Assembly (NCBI GenBank): GCA_007922305.1 | Contig: ML677365.1 | Location: 16,908,281-16,972,280, forward strand | Length of the DNA: 64,000 nt | Direction: 5' to 3' | From: Dermatemys mawii | Lineage: Eukaryota > Chordata > Testudines > Dermatemydidae | In this document: positions 31,583 through 42,179 of the stretch, one piece after another | Numbering within the stretch: the first letter of the stretch is position 1 | Layout: every line of letters begins with the position of its first letter | Translations under genes and position numbers: made by a program | The notes under the pieces: model-generated | The model's input: only the letters and a program-made list of their open reading frames with translations | Told to the model about the DNA's origin: nothing | The model's database searches: none

Positions 31583-34500
31583 AGGTTGCAGATATAAAAT
31601 AATTTTGTAAAAAAATTAAAGGGGGGTAAAAATGAATAAATAAAAAGAAAATAAATAGTTCTTTTGAGTCACAGGCGTAGCAAAAGTATGTCCTGACAGC
31701 CACTTGCCGCCTTCTAGCATTCCTAACACTACCCTACCCAGAGCTCCATCCATACTGCAACAAAAACATTTACATGTGTGGCCCTATTCCACAACAGCTG
31801 TGCTACATAATCATAGCCAATTGTGCCTGCACCTGCTCCTGTTGTCGCCCTGATTTTATAGGGACAGAGGCAAGAGGGAGGCCCAGCATGAAGCAGAAAC
31901 AAAGTGTTTTTCACCCAAAGGAAGTGTGTAATAAGAACTACAATGGGAGAGTAACCAGAGACAGGCAACTTAACAGGGCTGCCAAGAAAAAGCTGCAGGC
32001 GTGGAACACTTGTGATCCAAACCCTCAGTCATTAATCACTGTGTTGCCTTTGTGTTAAAAGCAGTTCACCCACTCCTCTTTTAGGCCCCTTAGCATCTGC
32101 ATTATCATAGCAAGGATGTTGGTAATAGCCAAACCAGGTTATTATGACATGGTTTGGATGACTAATAGGAACAAGGGCAAACCATGTTAAAGACATTTTT
32201 AAAATGTGCTTTAGCCAAGGCAGACTGGAGCAAGGTATTTTCAAATCTGATTGTAGAATAGAGATAAAGCCAAACTGGAATCCAAACATACACCAACCCT
32301 TAGGAAGATCTAATCTGAACCTCATTGTTGGGGCAGGAGGTATGTCTCTTTCTCTCTCCCTTATATGGGGAACAAACCCCTGAATTTGGGAAAAGTTTGG
32401 CCATGAACCATTCACACTGGCCAGTCAAAATATGGTACTACCAAAGCATCTGCTAATCTGCCTAAACCAGGCTAAAGTACAGTTGTTTGATAGTGTAGAC
32501 ATGGGCTCGAAGGACTTTTCCTTTAGGATGTAAAGTGGTTTCTCTTGTATTTCAGTGAATAGTCATTGTTAGAGACAGATGGTATGTAAGGAGTGGGACT
32601 GTGAAAAGACACACAAGTCTTTGTAGGAAGTTGGTGAAAAACTTAGATCAGTGGTTCCCAAATGGTAACACTTGCTAAGACTCTGCAGAGGGCTATCTGG
32701 TTACCTGGTTCTGGCATAGCTTCAGCTGCTAAATCACATTTAAATATAGCTTTAAAAAGTCACTAGGTACTTTCCTAATATTAATTTTTCATGTGGTCAT
32801 CTGATGCAGTTGCCACAGGTGTGTATACAATTACAAATGGGAGGGGAGGGGATCCATACACGTCTGAATGGGAAAGGAACTGCCAACAGTATAATCTGTT
32901 TATTAAGATGTAGCCAACGCTATAAAAAAGCTGGAGAATACCAGGTTGAAAGCATCTGGAGAAGTATAGAGAACAAAAGCCTCCCAGCAGCAATAAAAAT
33001 AGTCGGTGCAGATTTGTTGTACAAATGATCAGTGGCTTCACTTCCACTGGGAATGGAAGAGTTGGCATCACATTAAAAGTAGTAAGAGGTCATAAGTTCT
33101 TCTGGATATCTTATATAAAGAGGAACAAAGTATGAGACAAGAAACAAAGTAGATAATTTTTGAGCCATACGGGTAATTCATTATCTGAAGTAAACTGATT
33201 AAAAATATTCCTGCTGTTATGTGACCCTCAGTAAGTAGAACTACTAAATACAATCCAATAATTATTATAACAGAATTCAGTACAACCCAGGAATTAGTAT
33301 AACATTGTGAAATTTACCCAGTCCCATGCTTTTATTATAAGACCACAAAAATAGTCCTTCTCTATGAACATATGAATAACACTAAAAGGTGTCCAAAGAC
33401 CATAATGTTCTGTTGGCTTCCTTATAAGCATGAAACCTAAGTGTCAGGTGGGGGAAAAGACAGCTGATGGATAAAACAAACAGAGGGGGCATGTATGGTG
33501 GGGGGACACAAGGAAACAGACAAAACCTGTCATCATGAAAAGCAGTGGTCACTTTATACCAGTTGCCTAGTAACGACTGTCCATTTTTTAAAAGGCATCA
33601 TGGCAAAGGAGAGTTTCAAGGAAAACTATGAGGTGGTCTTCTTTTTACGGGGAGTTTCTCTCATGCTTAAGGGGAAGCATGGGAGAAAATTCAGAGATGC
33701 TTTTTTTGAAATTTAACAAATAAACTATGTAGGCCAGTATCAATGGCAGAGTAGAGGCAAGAGTAAACATCTCAATAGTATATAAGAGAAAAGTAGGGTG
33801 GATTTAGGCTGTGAAGAACCTTAAATGAAGATGAATAGTTTGGATTTGATGTGGTAGAGAAGGGTGATCCAGTTTCACAATGCAAAGAGAATTAACATAC
33901 CAGCTGGTAAATACAACAGAATATACCCATCCCATCCCAACCCCACAACCCAAAGCCCCATGCTCTCAGATAGATAGTTTTGGCAGCAGGCCTTGAGGAT
34001 CAGCAAATTCAGGCTACTTAAGAACAAAGATCTTGTTTAAGTGTTTGTCATCATGTATTTACTTTTAGGTATGTGAATAGTCATATTGACTAAAGAAACC
34101 ACATAAGTTAAATGGGGAACAAAGTTGGGGAAGCTAATGCTTCAGGTGATATAACTGAAATTTTGAAATACTGGCCTATATGCAGCAGAAGGGTCATGAA
34201 TACATATTCTCAGGGCATTAAGAAGATTAGAAAGTTGTTGGGTTTGTGATGAGAGTGATATCAAAACTATTCACTAATCTAGATACAAATATACAAAGAT
34301 CGCACTAAAACTCCTATTTGCATACCATGCTTAATTCCATTCTTATTTGGAAAAACATTTAAATGTATTTAAATTAAGCACATACATAAGTGCTTTGCTG
34401 AATCAGGGCCTAAGTGTTCCACTGGAGACTTCAGTAAAATAAAACAGAAATGGTGAAAGTAATATCCCAGTGGCCATAATCACCAAAAATCATGAAGCGT

Positions 34501-35254
34501 CAAAAGTAAACTTTATCTTCAAGACTATGAAACTGGATAGTCAATGCCACAGGACTTAAATGAATCAGTGTGGTTTATCTTCCAAACAGGGTAAATTTTA
34601 CGCATTCTGCCTGGGTATAACCAATGCTAATAGGCTTTAATTTTTATAACCACAAAATGTTCCCTTAAAATACAAGAGAATTCTTTGTGTCTGAACGTTT
34701 AATTTAGAACCACTGCTCAATATTTGCTAAGAAATTAGCATACCTCCTCATACACGACAATCCCTACAAATGACACATTGTTGGTTCAACTTATTATTAT
34801 GAAAGATTGTATCATGGATATTGTTCGTCTGGAGTACATCAAAGAAAATAAAGGAGGGCTTGGCTGAAAGACCTTTTCTTTCAGGTGCACTGCTAAAATT
34901 AATGAAAATCTATTAGACCTACATTTGTCTGCTGTAGCTAACTCAATAATGGAAGTAATAACAGAGCTATCTATTCACAGTTCCTGATGAACATAAGTAA
35001 TTCCCATTCACTCTAAGAAGTGCAGGATTCACAAATTGTAGGTGGAACTGATAAGGCTGCCTATAGTTAAAGTTGCCAGATAGTTCACATTAAAAGACCC
35101 TATTGTCAGTTGCTTTTAACTTTGCCAAACTTTAACCATTCAAGCTAAAATACATAAGGCTGATTTCTTTTTCTTCAACGTTTCAACTACTATGGATCCA
35201 CTGTGACCAAGAATGAGATTAGGGAAAAATACATCATTTTGCCCATATTTAAAA
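31583..35254. other. Non-coding stretch, no gene seen
   Basis: No gene signal over 3.6 kb. Frames up to 127 codons have no domain. AGATCAGTGGTTCCCAAATGG near 32646 looks like a hAT left end but no right end is found. TAGTGTAGACATGGGCTC near 32490 looks like an orphan MITE right end. No RNA gene seen. Confidence 0.45.
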
Positions 35255-35385
35255 TATTATTCCAACCACTTTCCAAGTACTATTATTCCAACCACTTTAA
35301 ACTTAAAAACTAAGTTTTTAAGTTTAAACTTTAAACTTTAGAACCACTATTATTCCAACCACTATTATTCCAACCACTTTAAAAT
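35255..35385. repeat. Local tandem and inverted repeat cluster
   Basis: Four copies of TATTATTCCAACCAC (about 35255, 35281, 35348 and 35363) surround a perfect inverted pair, TAAACTTAAAAACT (35298-35311) and AGTTTTTAAGTTTA (35313-35326), with one base between. TTTAAACTTTAAACTTTAGA follows. The arrangement is not typical of a transposon and looks like local template switching or slippage. Confidence 0.8.
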
Positions 35386-35738
35386 TTAGCAGCTAAATTC
35401 TCCAAAGAGTCTAATTGCATTGAGCATGGTTCAGTCAAGGACTGAAGGAATGGAACAGTACTTTAACCTGAAACTGCTCCTCCTGGCAGCTGAGAGCTGC
35501 TCTGGAGCTGGGCACAGGAACTGAGAGCAGGGAGACTCTCTCTCCTGTGATCTCCCTGCTCCCACTGATGGTCCCCAGGCAGTGAGAGGAGGAAGAGGTA
35601 GTCTGGTTAGAAAGCAGGAAGAGGGGGATTGCAGGTGCCAGAAGGTGAACAGCATCCAGTGGAGGGGCATGGATTGGAGGGAGGATAGTAGTTTTTCTAA
35701 GAAATACATAAATAATAATAACAATATCACCTTACCCA

Positions 35739-35859
35739 GAGGTGCTGGAGCAATTTGCATAATGGGGTGCTGAGAGTTGTAAACCCTGTATATGATGGAA
35801 ACAACTTCACGCCAGGGGGTGCTACTGCACCCCCACTCCATTAGTTCCAACACCTATGA
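35739..35859. mobile_element. Short inverted-repeat element (AGGTGCTGGA end)
   Basis: AGGTGCTGGAGCAATTTG at the left is inversely matched by TTAGTTCCAACACCTATG at the right, about 120 bp. I recognise it as a short dispersed reptile repeat with an internal GGGGGTGCTACTGCACCCCC palindrome. No clear duplication. The 140-codon minus frame (35431-35853) crossing it is not a supported gene. Confidence 0.6.
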
Positions 35860-36089
35860 CCTCATCTCAGAGAGGGACTACGAAAATAAATGCATTCATG
35901 TTTGTGAAGCACTCAGATGACAGCCTAAAAATTGCTCATGAGGACATTTATTAATTTGTATTCAGTGCAGGGTTTGGTTTGCATTCAGTAAATGAGGCTT
36001 GAACTCCACAGATTGAATGAGAAGGATAAAAATATGTATTGAATAACTACACATTCACTAAATGAAGCACGGGATCCTGAGGAAAATAC

Positions 36090-36448
36090 AAAATGATCAT
36101 GTAATTAAAGACTATATGAAGCAAAAGGAAGGATTTTCACACTACACACAGTCAACCTGTGGAACTCCTTGCCAGAGGATGTTGTAAAGGCCAAGGGTTC
36201 AAAAAAGAACTAGATAAGTTCCTGGAGGATAGGTCCATCAACAGCTATTAGCCAGTTTGGGAAAGGATGGTATCCCTAGTCTCTGTTTGCCAGAAGCTGG
36301 GAACAGATGACAGGTGATGGATCACTTGATGATTACCTGTTCTGTTAATTCCCTCTGGTGCACCTGGCATTGGCCACTGTTGAAAGACAGGATACTGGGC
36401 TAAATGCACCTTTGGCCTGAGCCAGTATGGCCATTCTTATGTTCTTAT
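36090..36448 (+). mobile_element. CR1/L2-like LINE 3' UTR fragment
   Basis: GGATTTTCACACTACACACA, CTCCTTGCCAGAGGATGTTG and GATGGATCACTTGATGATTA parallel 22130-22445 in order and orientation. It ends in CATTCTTATGTTCTTAT, the short terminal repeat of this LINE type. Only the 3' region is present. Confidence 0.82.
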
Positions 36449-36534
36449 ATAAGGATTGGCTGTACCTAATCATTTAGTACTATTACAAACTAGTCAGATT
36501 TTAGAGATTGGATGTACTGATTAACACCAAACCC

Positions 36535-37400
36535 TATTAGCCCTGGGTAGAGATAGAACAAAGTTATTGTTGTATAATCAAATTCCACATGATCCCTTGC
36601 GTAAAGAAATCTTAGAGATCAGCATTAATATAAATCATCCTTTTATGAAAGAAACAATAGAAATTTGGGATAATTTATTCAGAAAGCTAAGCCCATACCC
36701 AGCACTTCTCAGGTCTACATTAAAGGATATAGAATTTTTAACCCCACAATAAGCCTGAGAGGTTTAGACTTTTGGGAAAGTACAGGCTTATCAACCTTTG
36801 GCCAGCAGTTTAGAGACAATGCATTCAGATCACTTCATGGAAGACAACAACTTGCAAAAGACATCAAAATTCCAGTATACTAATACTTACAATTGAAATA
36901 TTTTTCAAGATGCCCCTTTGAAAAGGCAAACCTAAGCAGCAAATTGATGTAACCTGAGAAACTACTGAGTATATTCATGAAACACAAAGGCTTACCTGCC
37001 ACAATACAAAGTAATCTCTGTTACTTAGAGGAAATAATTATGTTCATAAACAGAAAGTTGACATAGGCATAGGCTTAAGGAATGGGAAAATATATGGAGC
37101 AATGGTCCTTATATCTCAGTAAAAACCATTAATAAAACTACATTTAGGTTCTTTAACAATGGTTAAAATTACACAGATTTATGGTACAAGGATGGGCAAA
37201 TGCTGGAGAGAAGGTAATGAAATGGGAGGATTTCTTCATCTATGGTGGACATGCCCCACAAATAAAGCATTTTTGAAAGCCATTGGAGAGCCCATAAAGG
37301 TGATAACCAAGTGTCAGCTGTCAGATAACCCCTTAGGACTTTTATTAAGATGCCTGAAAACTCTTGTTGTATGAAAGCATAAAGAACTGATCACCAATCT
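36535..37400 (+). pseudogene. L1-type LINE ORF2 3' part, degraded
   Basis: Pieces in several frames follow the order of the L1 ORF2 C-terminal region. Near 36545 the sequence reads WVEIEQSYC. A frame at 36567-36752 includes KETIEIWDNLF and KLSPYPALL. At 37159-37374 the frame has the CWR...GGFLHLWWTCP pattern, the conserved Cys/Trp region near the end of L1 ORF2. Between them are stops and frameshifts. The element lacks its RT core and 5' end. It is a non-LTR type distinct from the CR1 copies in the window. Homology is judged from motif order, not alignment. Confidence 0.65.
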
Positions 37401-37865
37401 CCTACTTGCTCCTACAATTATCACAGCAAGGTAGAGGAGAAGAGAGAAGAAGAAAAGAGAGGAGAGACTCCTAAAACTGTTGACGGATATAAAAAAGTTT
37501 GGAAAATTCTGGTGTGAAAAATTAACTCATCAACTCAGAGTTCATAGGGGAGAAGGAAAAAAAAAAGATATCAGCTTAGAGATACGGTAAAACTAATTGG
37601 AGTTTGCTGGAAAGGGGCATCCATTGCCTGCAAACCTAATAGTTTGAGAACTTCTTTTTAATACTAAGGAAGAGAAAGAACCCTTCATCAATAGTCAAAG
37701 TTAATATCTTAATTCTGAGTTTAAAGTTAGAGAAAATCTTAATACTTGTAGAGTTTTGATGGGACAACTAACAAACAGGTTACACATCTAAATCTGAGAA
37801 ACAGAACTGTAGACCTAAACATGAGATAATGAAAGACCTTAACACTTAACAAACCCCTTGAGATA

Positions 37866-37913
37866 TGCTGCCCCAAGCACATGCTTCCTTTGCTGCTGCC
37901 TAGAGCCAGCCCT
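37866..37913. mobile_element. Fragment of CAGGACTGGCTC-type hAT-like MITE
   Basis: CTGCCCCAAGCACATGCTTCC and TAGAGCCAGCCCTC match the right part of the element at 47775-47992. The left part is missing, so this is a truncated relic. Confidence 0.65.
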
Positions 37914-38094
37914 CATAACAATTTCCACTCCATACAGGCTTTTTGAAATGAAAGAATGCTGAAAACATTCCTGACACTGACCAATTCTTTACTGACAGTA
38001 TCATGGGCATTACTGAATTATGTAAAATATTCCAAGCAAAGGACAGAGAAAATGAGTTCAAGGTATATAATTAAATAAATAGTGATAGAAGTTA

Positions 38095-38192
38095 CAGTCA
38101 TAATTCTCCTCTCACTGTGTGAACCAGGAGTAATTCCATCGGAATCAGTACAGTTCACTGGTGTAAAATGGTACAAGAGGAAAATCAGGCCC
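38095..38192. repeat. Old palindromic amniote-type repeat (relic)
   Basis: CATAATTCTCCTCTCACTGT at the left is loosely complementary to GTACAAGAGGAAAATCAGGC at the right, with CCATCGGAATC in the centre. Same theme as 63431-63528. Unknown class. Confidence 0.5.
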
Positions 38193-38989
38193 ATTGTTAT
38201 TAGAAAAGCTCAGTGATAAGACTTTAATTTCTAAAAAGAAAATGCCATCAAAAGGACTTTGCAGGATCCAGGAGACAATCTCATTAAATATCCTATCATA
38301 CAGGGAATTAGTTCCACATTTGTGAATACAGAGAAGGCAAATACTGAAGTATAGCTAAATGGATGATCATCTGTCAGTCTACATTTCAGAAGGTCCAATT
38401 TCTCTGGGAAAGAATCCCATACACTACATCCAGAGAAGCAGAACTAATCACCTAAAATAAATCTCCTGAACCTTAGTCCATCTCTGAATTTGAGCCAACC
38501 CCATTTTTTATGTTCTGGAAAAGCTTACTTTACTCCTTTTTTTTTCCTTTCACATCCCAGGTATGACTGGGTCCAAAGAAGAAAAGCCAATTCACCATTA
38601 GAATAGCTTCTTGGACAGTGTTTCCAACTGGATCAGCAACAGGAAGTATTGGAAATTTTGCAAAATCAAATCAATCAATCAATCCTGGCATGAAAATGAA
38701 ATGTTGGCTCCACTGAAGTTCCATTGACTTGTAATGGAGCCAGGATTTCACCCATTTTCTTGCAATATTTTCTGCCCAGTTTTGCAGATCCCAGGGGTTT
38801 GGATAGGATTCACCAAGCATTTGAAGCTTTGATGCTTATTCAAACCCATGCTAAAGAGCCTCTGGAAATTTGCTCATCATTAAAACCATCCCCAGGTATG
38901 GAAGGCTGAGTAATGCACAAGAGGGAATATCAGAGGGATCTTTGGTGGGGCAAGGGTGACCAGTAAAATTACTCAAAGTTCTGAATATA

Positions 38990-39960
38990 AAATGGTGTTC
39001 CTGGGTCTGGTACTGTTCAATACTTTCATTATGACTTTGATAATGGAACAGAGAGTATGCTTATAAAATTTGCAGATGACACTAAGTTGGGAGGGGTTGA
39101 TAGCACTTCGGCAGACGAGATTAAAAGTCAAAACAATCTTGACAAATTGGAGATAGTCTGAAATCAACATGATGCAATTTAATAAAGATGTGCAAAGTAC
39201 TACATTACGAACAAAAAAAAAGTCAATGCACAGCTACAAAATGGGAAATATCTACCTAGGCAGTAATATCTACCTACGCTGAAAAGGATCTCAAGGTTAT
39301 AGTGGATCACAAATTAAACAAGAGTCAACAATGTGGTTCAGTGACAAAACAAGGCTAATATTGTTCTGAGGTGTATTAACAGGAGTGTCATATGTAAGAC
39401 AAGGGAAGTAATTGTCATACTCTAGTTAGCACTGATAAGGCCTCAGCTGGAGTACTGTGTCCAGATCTGATAAGGAAGATGTGGACAAATTAGAGAGGCC
39501 CCAGAAGAGAGCAACAAAAATTCTAAGAGGTTTAGAAAAACTGACCTAAAAGAAAGATTAAAACAAACAAAACAACAACAACAACCAACAGAAAACAACC
39601 ACCCTGGACATATTTAGTCTTGGGAGAAAAGACTGAGGGGGGACCTTATAACAGTCTTCAAATATGTTAAGGGCAGTTATAAAGAGGATGCTGATCAATT
39701 GTTCTCCATGTCCACTGCTGATAGGACAAGAAATTATGGGTTTAATCTGCAGCAAGGGAGATTGAAGTTAAATATTAGGGTAGTTTAGCACTGGAATAGG
39801 CTTTCAACGGAGATTGTGGCATTCCTGTCATTGGAGGTTTAAGAACAGGTTAGACAAACACCTGTCAGTGATGGTCTAGATTTACTTGGTCTGACCTCAG
39901 CACAGGGAACTGCACTAGCTGATCTCTCGAGGTCCCTTACAGCCCTATCTTTCTGTGATT
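38990..39960 (+). mobile_element. CR1-type LINE, 3' part with degraded ORF2
   Basis: Starts in the reverse-transcriptase core: CTGGTACTGTTCAATACTTT and AAATTTGCAGATGACACTAA correspond to the 'LxxxLFNxF' and 'FADDT' region. It continues through CTCAGCTGGAGTACTGTGTC to the 3' end around TAGCTGATCTCTCGAGGTCC. Several stops, small gaps and a simple AACAAC insertion near 39570 break the frame. The catalytic Asp pair can still be read. An old copy with no intact product. Confidence 0.8.
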
Positions 39961-40560
39961 CCAAGCAGCCTCCTTACAGTCTGAGTTGTCTCCTGTTTGT
40001 CCACTGAGCACTCATCCTTTCCTTGCTAACTGTACATCATTACAACACTGAGAACCAAAAATAAGGGGCTACGCGGTAGATGGCTACAATTCTGGTAGCC
40101 AGACCACATTAGGGGCTATGTGACAGTAACTGGCTTCTTACTGGCACTCCAAGCCTAGGAGGGACGCTCCAGAAGCAACCAACTATAATGCTGGCTACCC
40201 TCATCTAATTATATAGTCAATCAATCAATTTACATGGATAATGTGTTGCTTGTCCGCCTCCCCTGTCCCCAACTTTTGAATGTTCTGCTTGTGGTAGCCA
40301 CTGCAGGAAAATTAGTTCAATGGGAAGAGCTCATCATCTGACTCCTGCTCTTACATGTTGCTGTTTCTCTTCTTATACAAGCGCAGGGAACCACTCAATA
40401 TTCAATGCTGTAATTCAGCAAGTCTTGGTGGAGAGGACTTGGACTGCATTACTAACATTACTTATTAATGAGCATATGTTGGGTGAATACATGCTGCAGC
40501 TGGAGAAACAATTCTCAGTAGATTCCTCTGCAGACCAGAAGGAGCAGTGAGACAGTTTCC

Positions 40561-40825
40561 GCACGGCGGGTAGTGTTCGATGTTCGGAGTTCGATTTATC
40601 GCGTCTCACCTGGAGGCGATAAATCGATCCCTGAGAGCACTCCCTTCGACTCCGGTACTCCAGCTTCGCAAGAGGAGTTACCAAAGTCCATTGGGGGAGC
40701 TGCTGCGTGCCGTGGGGTCCGGTACATAATTCGAACTAAGTTACTTTGACTTCAGCTACGCAGATAGTGTAGCTGAAGTTGCGTACCTTAGTTCGAACTC
40801 CCCTGCTAGTGTAGCCCAGGCCTAA
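40561..40825. mobile_element. Inverted-repeat MITE with internal hairpin (left end unclear)
   Basis: The right end TAGTGTAGCCCAGGCCTAAG is typical of a reptile MITE. Internally TTCGATTTATCGCGTC pairs with GCGATAAATCGATC, and TTCGAACTAAGTTAC (from about 40729) pairs with GTACCTTAGTTCGAA (to about 40798) around TGACTTCAGCTACG/GTAGCTGAAGT. It is CpG-rich relative to its flanks. The expected matching left end is not visible, so the left boundary is approximate. Confidence 0.65.
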
Positions 40826-41440
40826 GCAATTTGGTGAAGGGAACATGTCTTGTTATTTGCTTGTAAAGCACCATGTATAGTACATTTATAGGGCATTCTA
40901 TGTGATTTTTAATAATAAAACAATAAATGAACAGAGAAATTGTCAAAAGTTTATTTTCATTGTATTTGCAAGGGCATCTTTAAATGGACAATAGGGAGAT
41001 TAACAGTGGAAAAATTAAAACAGCTGCTAACATCAAAGTCATGGCTGCGCTTTTGCAGTGTCCCATCATTGGGCATCAGCCAGTCAGCACCATGTCAGTT
41101 CCAGTGTTTTATTAAACTACTGAATTGGGAGCATTAATTAAGCATATTCTGACAATGGTTTTAACAGATGCCAGCTGGCCCCCATCCAGTGTCAGAATAG
41201 AAATGCTGTGCAAACTCATGGCCAGTGATGACTTTGATCTTTGAAGAGCTTTGTACTAGCGGAAGGAAATGGGAGGATAGTAGTGTGGGAAGAGGAAAAA
41301 AAAGTGACATGCGATGGAGCAGCAAAGGTCTCCTGCAACTTAAAAGATGAAATGATGTGCTTTCTTCTTCCCCCTCTTTCCTCGTGTTGGGGGATAAGCA
41401 TTGTCATAAATGCCATCACGCAAAGCACTGTTTATTGCTA
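40826..41440. other. Non-coding stretch, no gene seen
   Basis: Frames of 65-70 codons on both strands have no motif. No element recognised before the palindromic relic and PLE. Confidence 0.5.
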
Positions 41441-41513
41441 AGAGCCCAATCCTGCACACACTTACCCATGTGAATAACCAGAGGGGTAGCCGTGTTAGTC
41501 TGGAACTGCAGAA

Positions 41514-42174
41514 GTGACAAAGAGTCCTGTGGCACCTTAAAGACTAACTAAAAATTTTTTTAGAGCATAAGCTTTCGTGGGCTAATACCCACTTCGTCGG
41601 ATGCATGCAGTGGAAGTATCCAGGGGCAGGTATAAATAGGTAGGCAAGAACCAGGTGGGAGATAACAAGGTTAGTCCAATCAGGCTGAACCAGCTTGTTA
41701 TCTCTAATCAGGGAGGGTGAGGTGTTCCTCTAGCAGTTGAACTGGAGGTGTGAATAGCGAGAGAAGAGAAGCTGCTTTTGTAGTTAGCTAGCCATTCAAA
41801 ATCTCTATTCAGTCCCAAACTGATTGTGTCAAATTTGCAAATGAATTGCAGCTCTGCAGTCTCTCTTTGCAGTCCGGACTTGAAGTTTTTTTGCTGCAAA
41901 AGGCTGACCTTTAAATCTTCTATGGTATGTCCGGTGAGGTTGAAGTGCTCTCCTACAGGTTTTTGAATATTGCCATTCCTGATATCTGATTTGTGTCCAT
42001 TTATCCTTTTTCATAGGGACTGTCCAGTTTGGCCGATGTACATAGCAGAGGGACATTGCTGGCACATAATGGCATATATTACATTGGTAGATGTGCAGGT
42101 GAATGAACCAGTGATGGTGTGGCTGATCTGGTTTGGTCCTGTGATGGTGTTGCTGGTGTAGATGTGTGGGCAGA
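41514..42174 (-). repeat. PLE left inverted arm (copy of the element's 3' end)
   Basis: Pairs with 43949-44610 over about 660 bp. It includes a minus-strand copy of the endonuclease C-terminal coding sequence and of the ribozyme-like motif. It shares with the right arm the TGA that interrupts the endonuclease frame (complement of 42011-42013 here; 44110-44112 at the right). The two arms together could form a very long hairpin. Confidence 0.93.
41563..41600 (-). ncRNA. Hammerhead-ribozyme-like motif, PLE left arm
   Basis: Minus-strand order: CCGACGA (complement of 41594-41600), an extra A, GTGGG, a six-base loop, CCCAC, GAAA, then GC-TTAT-GC and TC. The pattern fits the hammerhead core with a two-base-pair helix III, with one change in the core (second base C in place of U). 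Cleavage would fall just after the final C, the complement of 41563. Helix I is weak next to the AT-rich flank, so activity is uncertain. Confidence 0.55.
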
Positions 42175-42179
42175 TCGTC

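Noticed and set aside
32646..32700. Possible hAT left end CAGTGGTTCCCAAATGG
   Set aside because: No right end or target duplication could be found nearby, so I did not list it as an element.
41829..42161. Small frames on both strands in the PLE left arm
   Set aside because: They are alternate frames of the inverted endonuclease copy and not separate genes.
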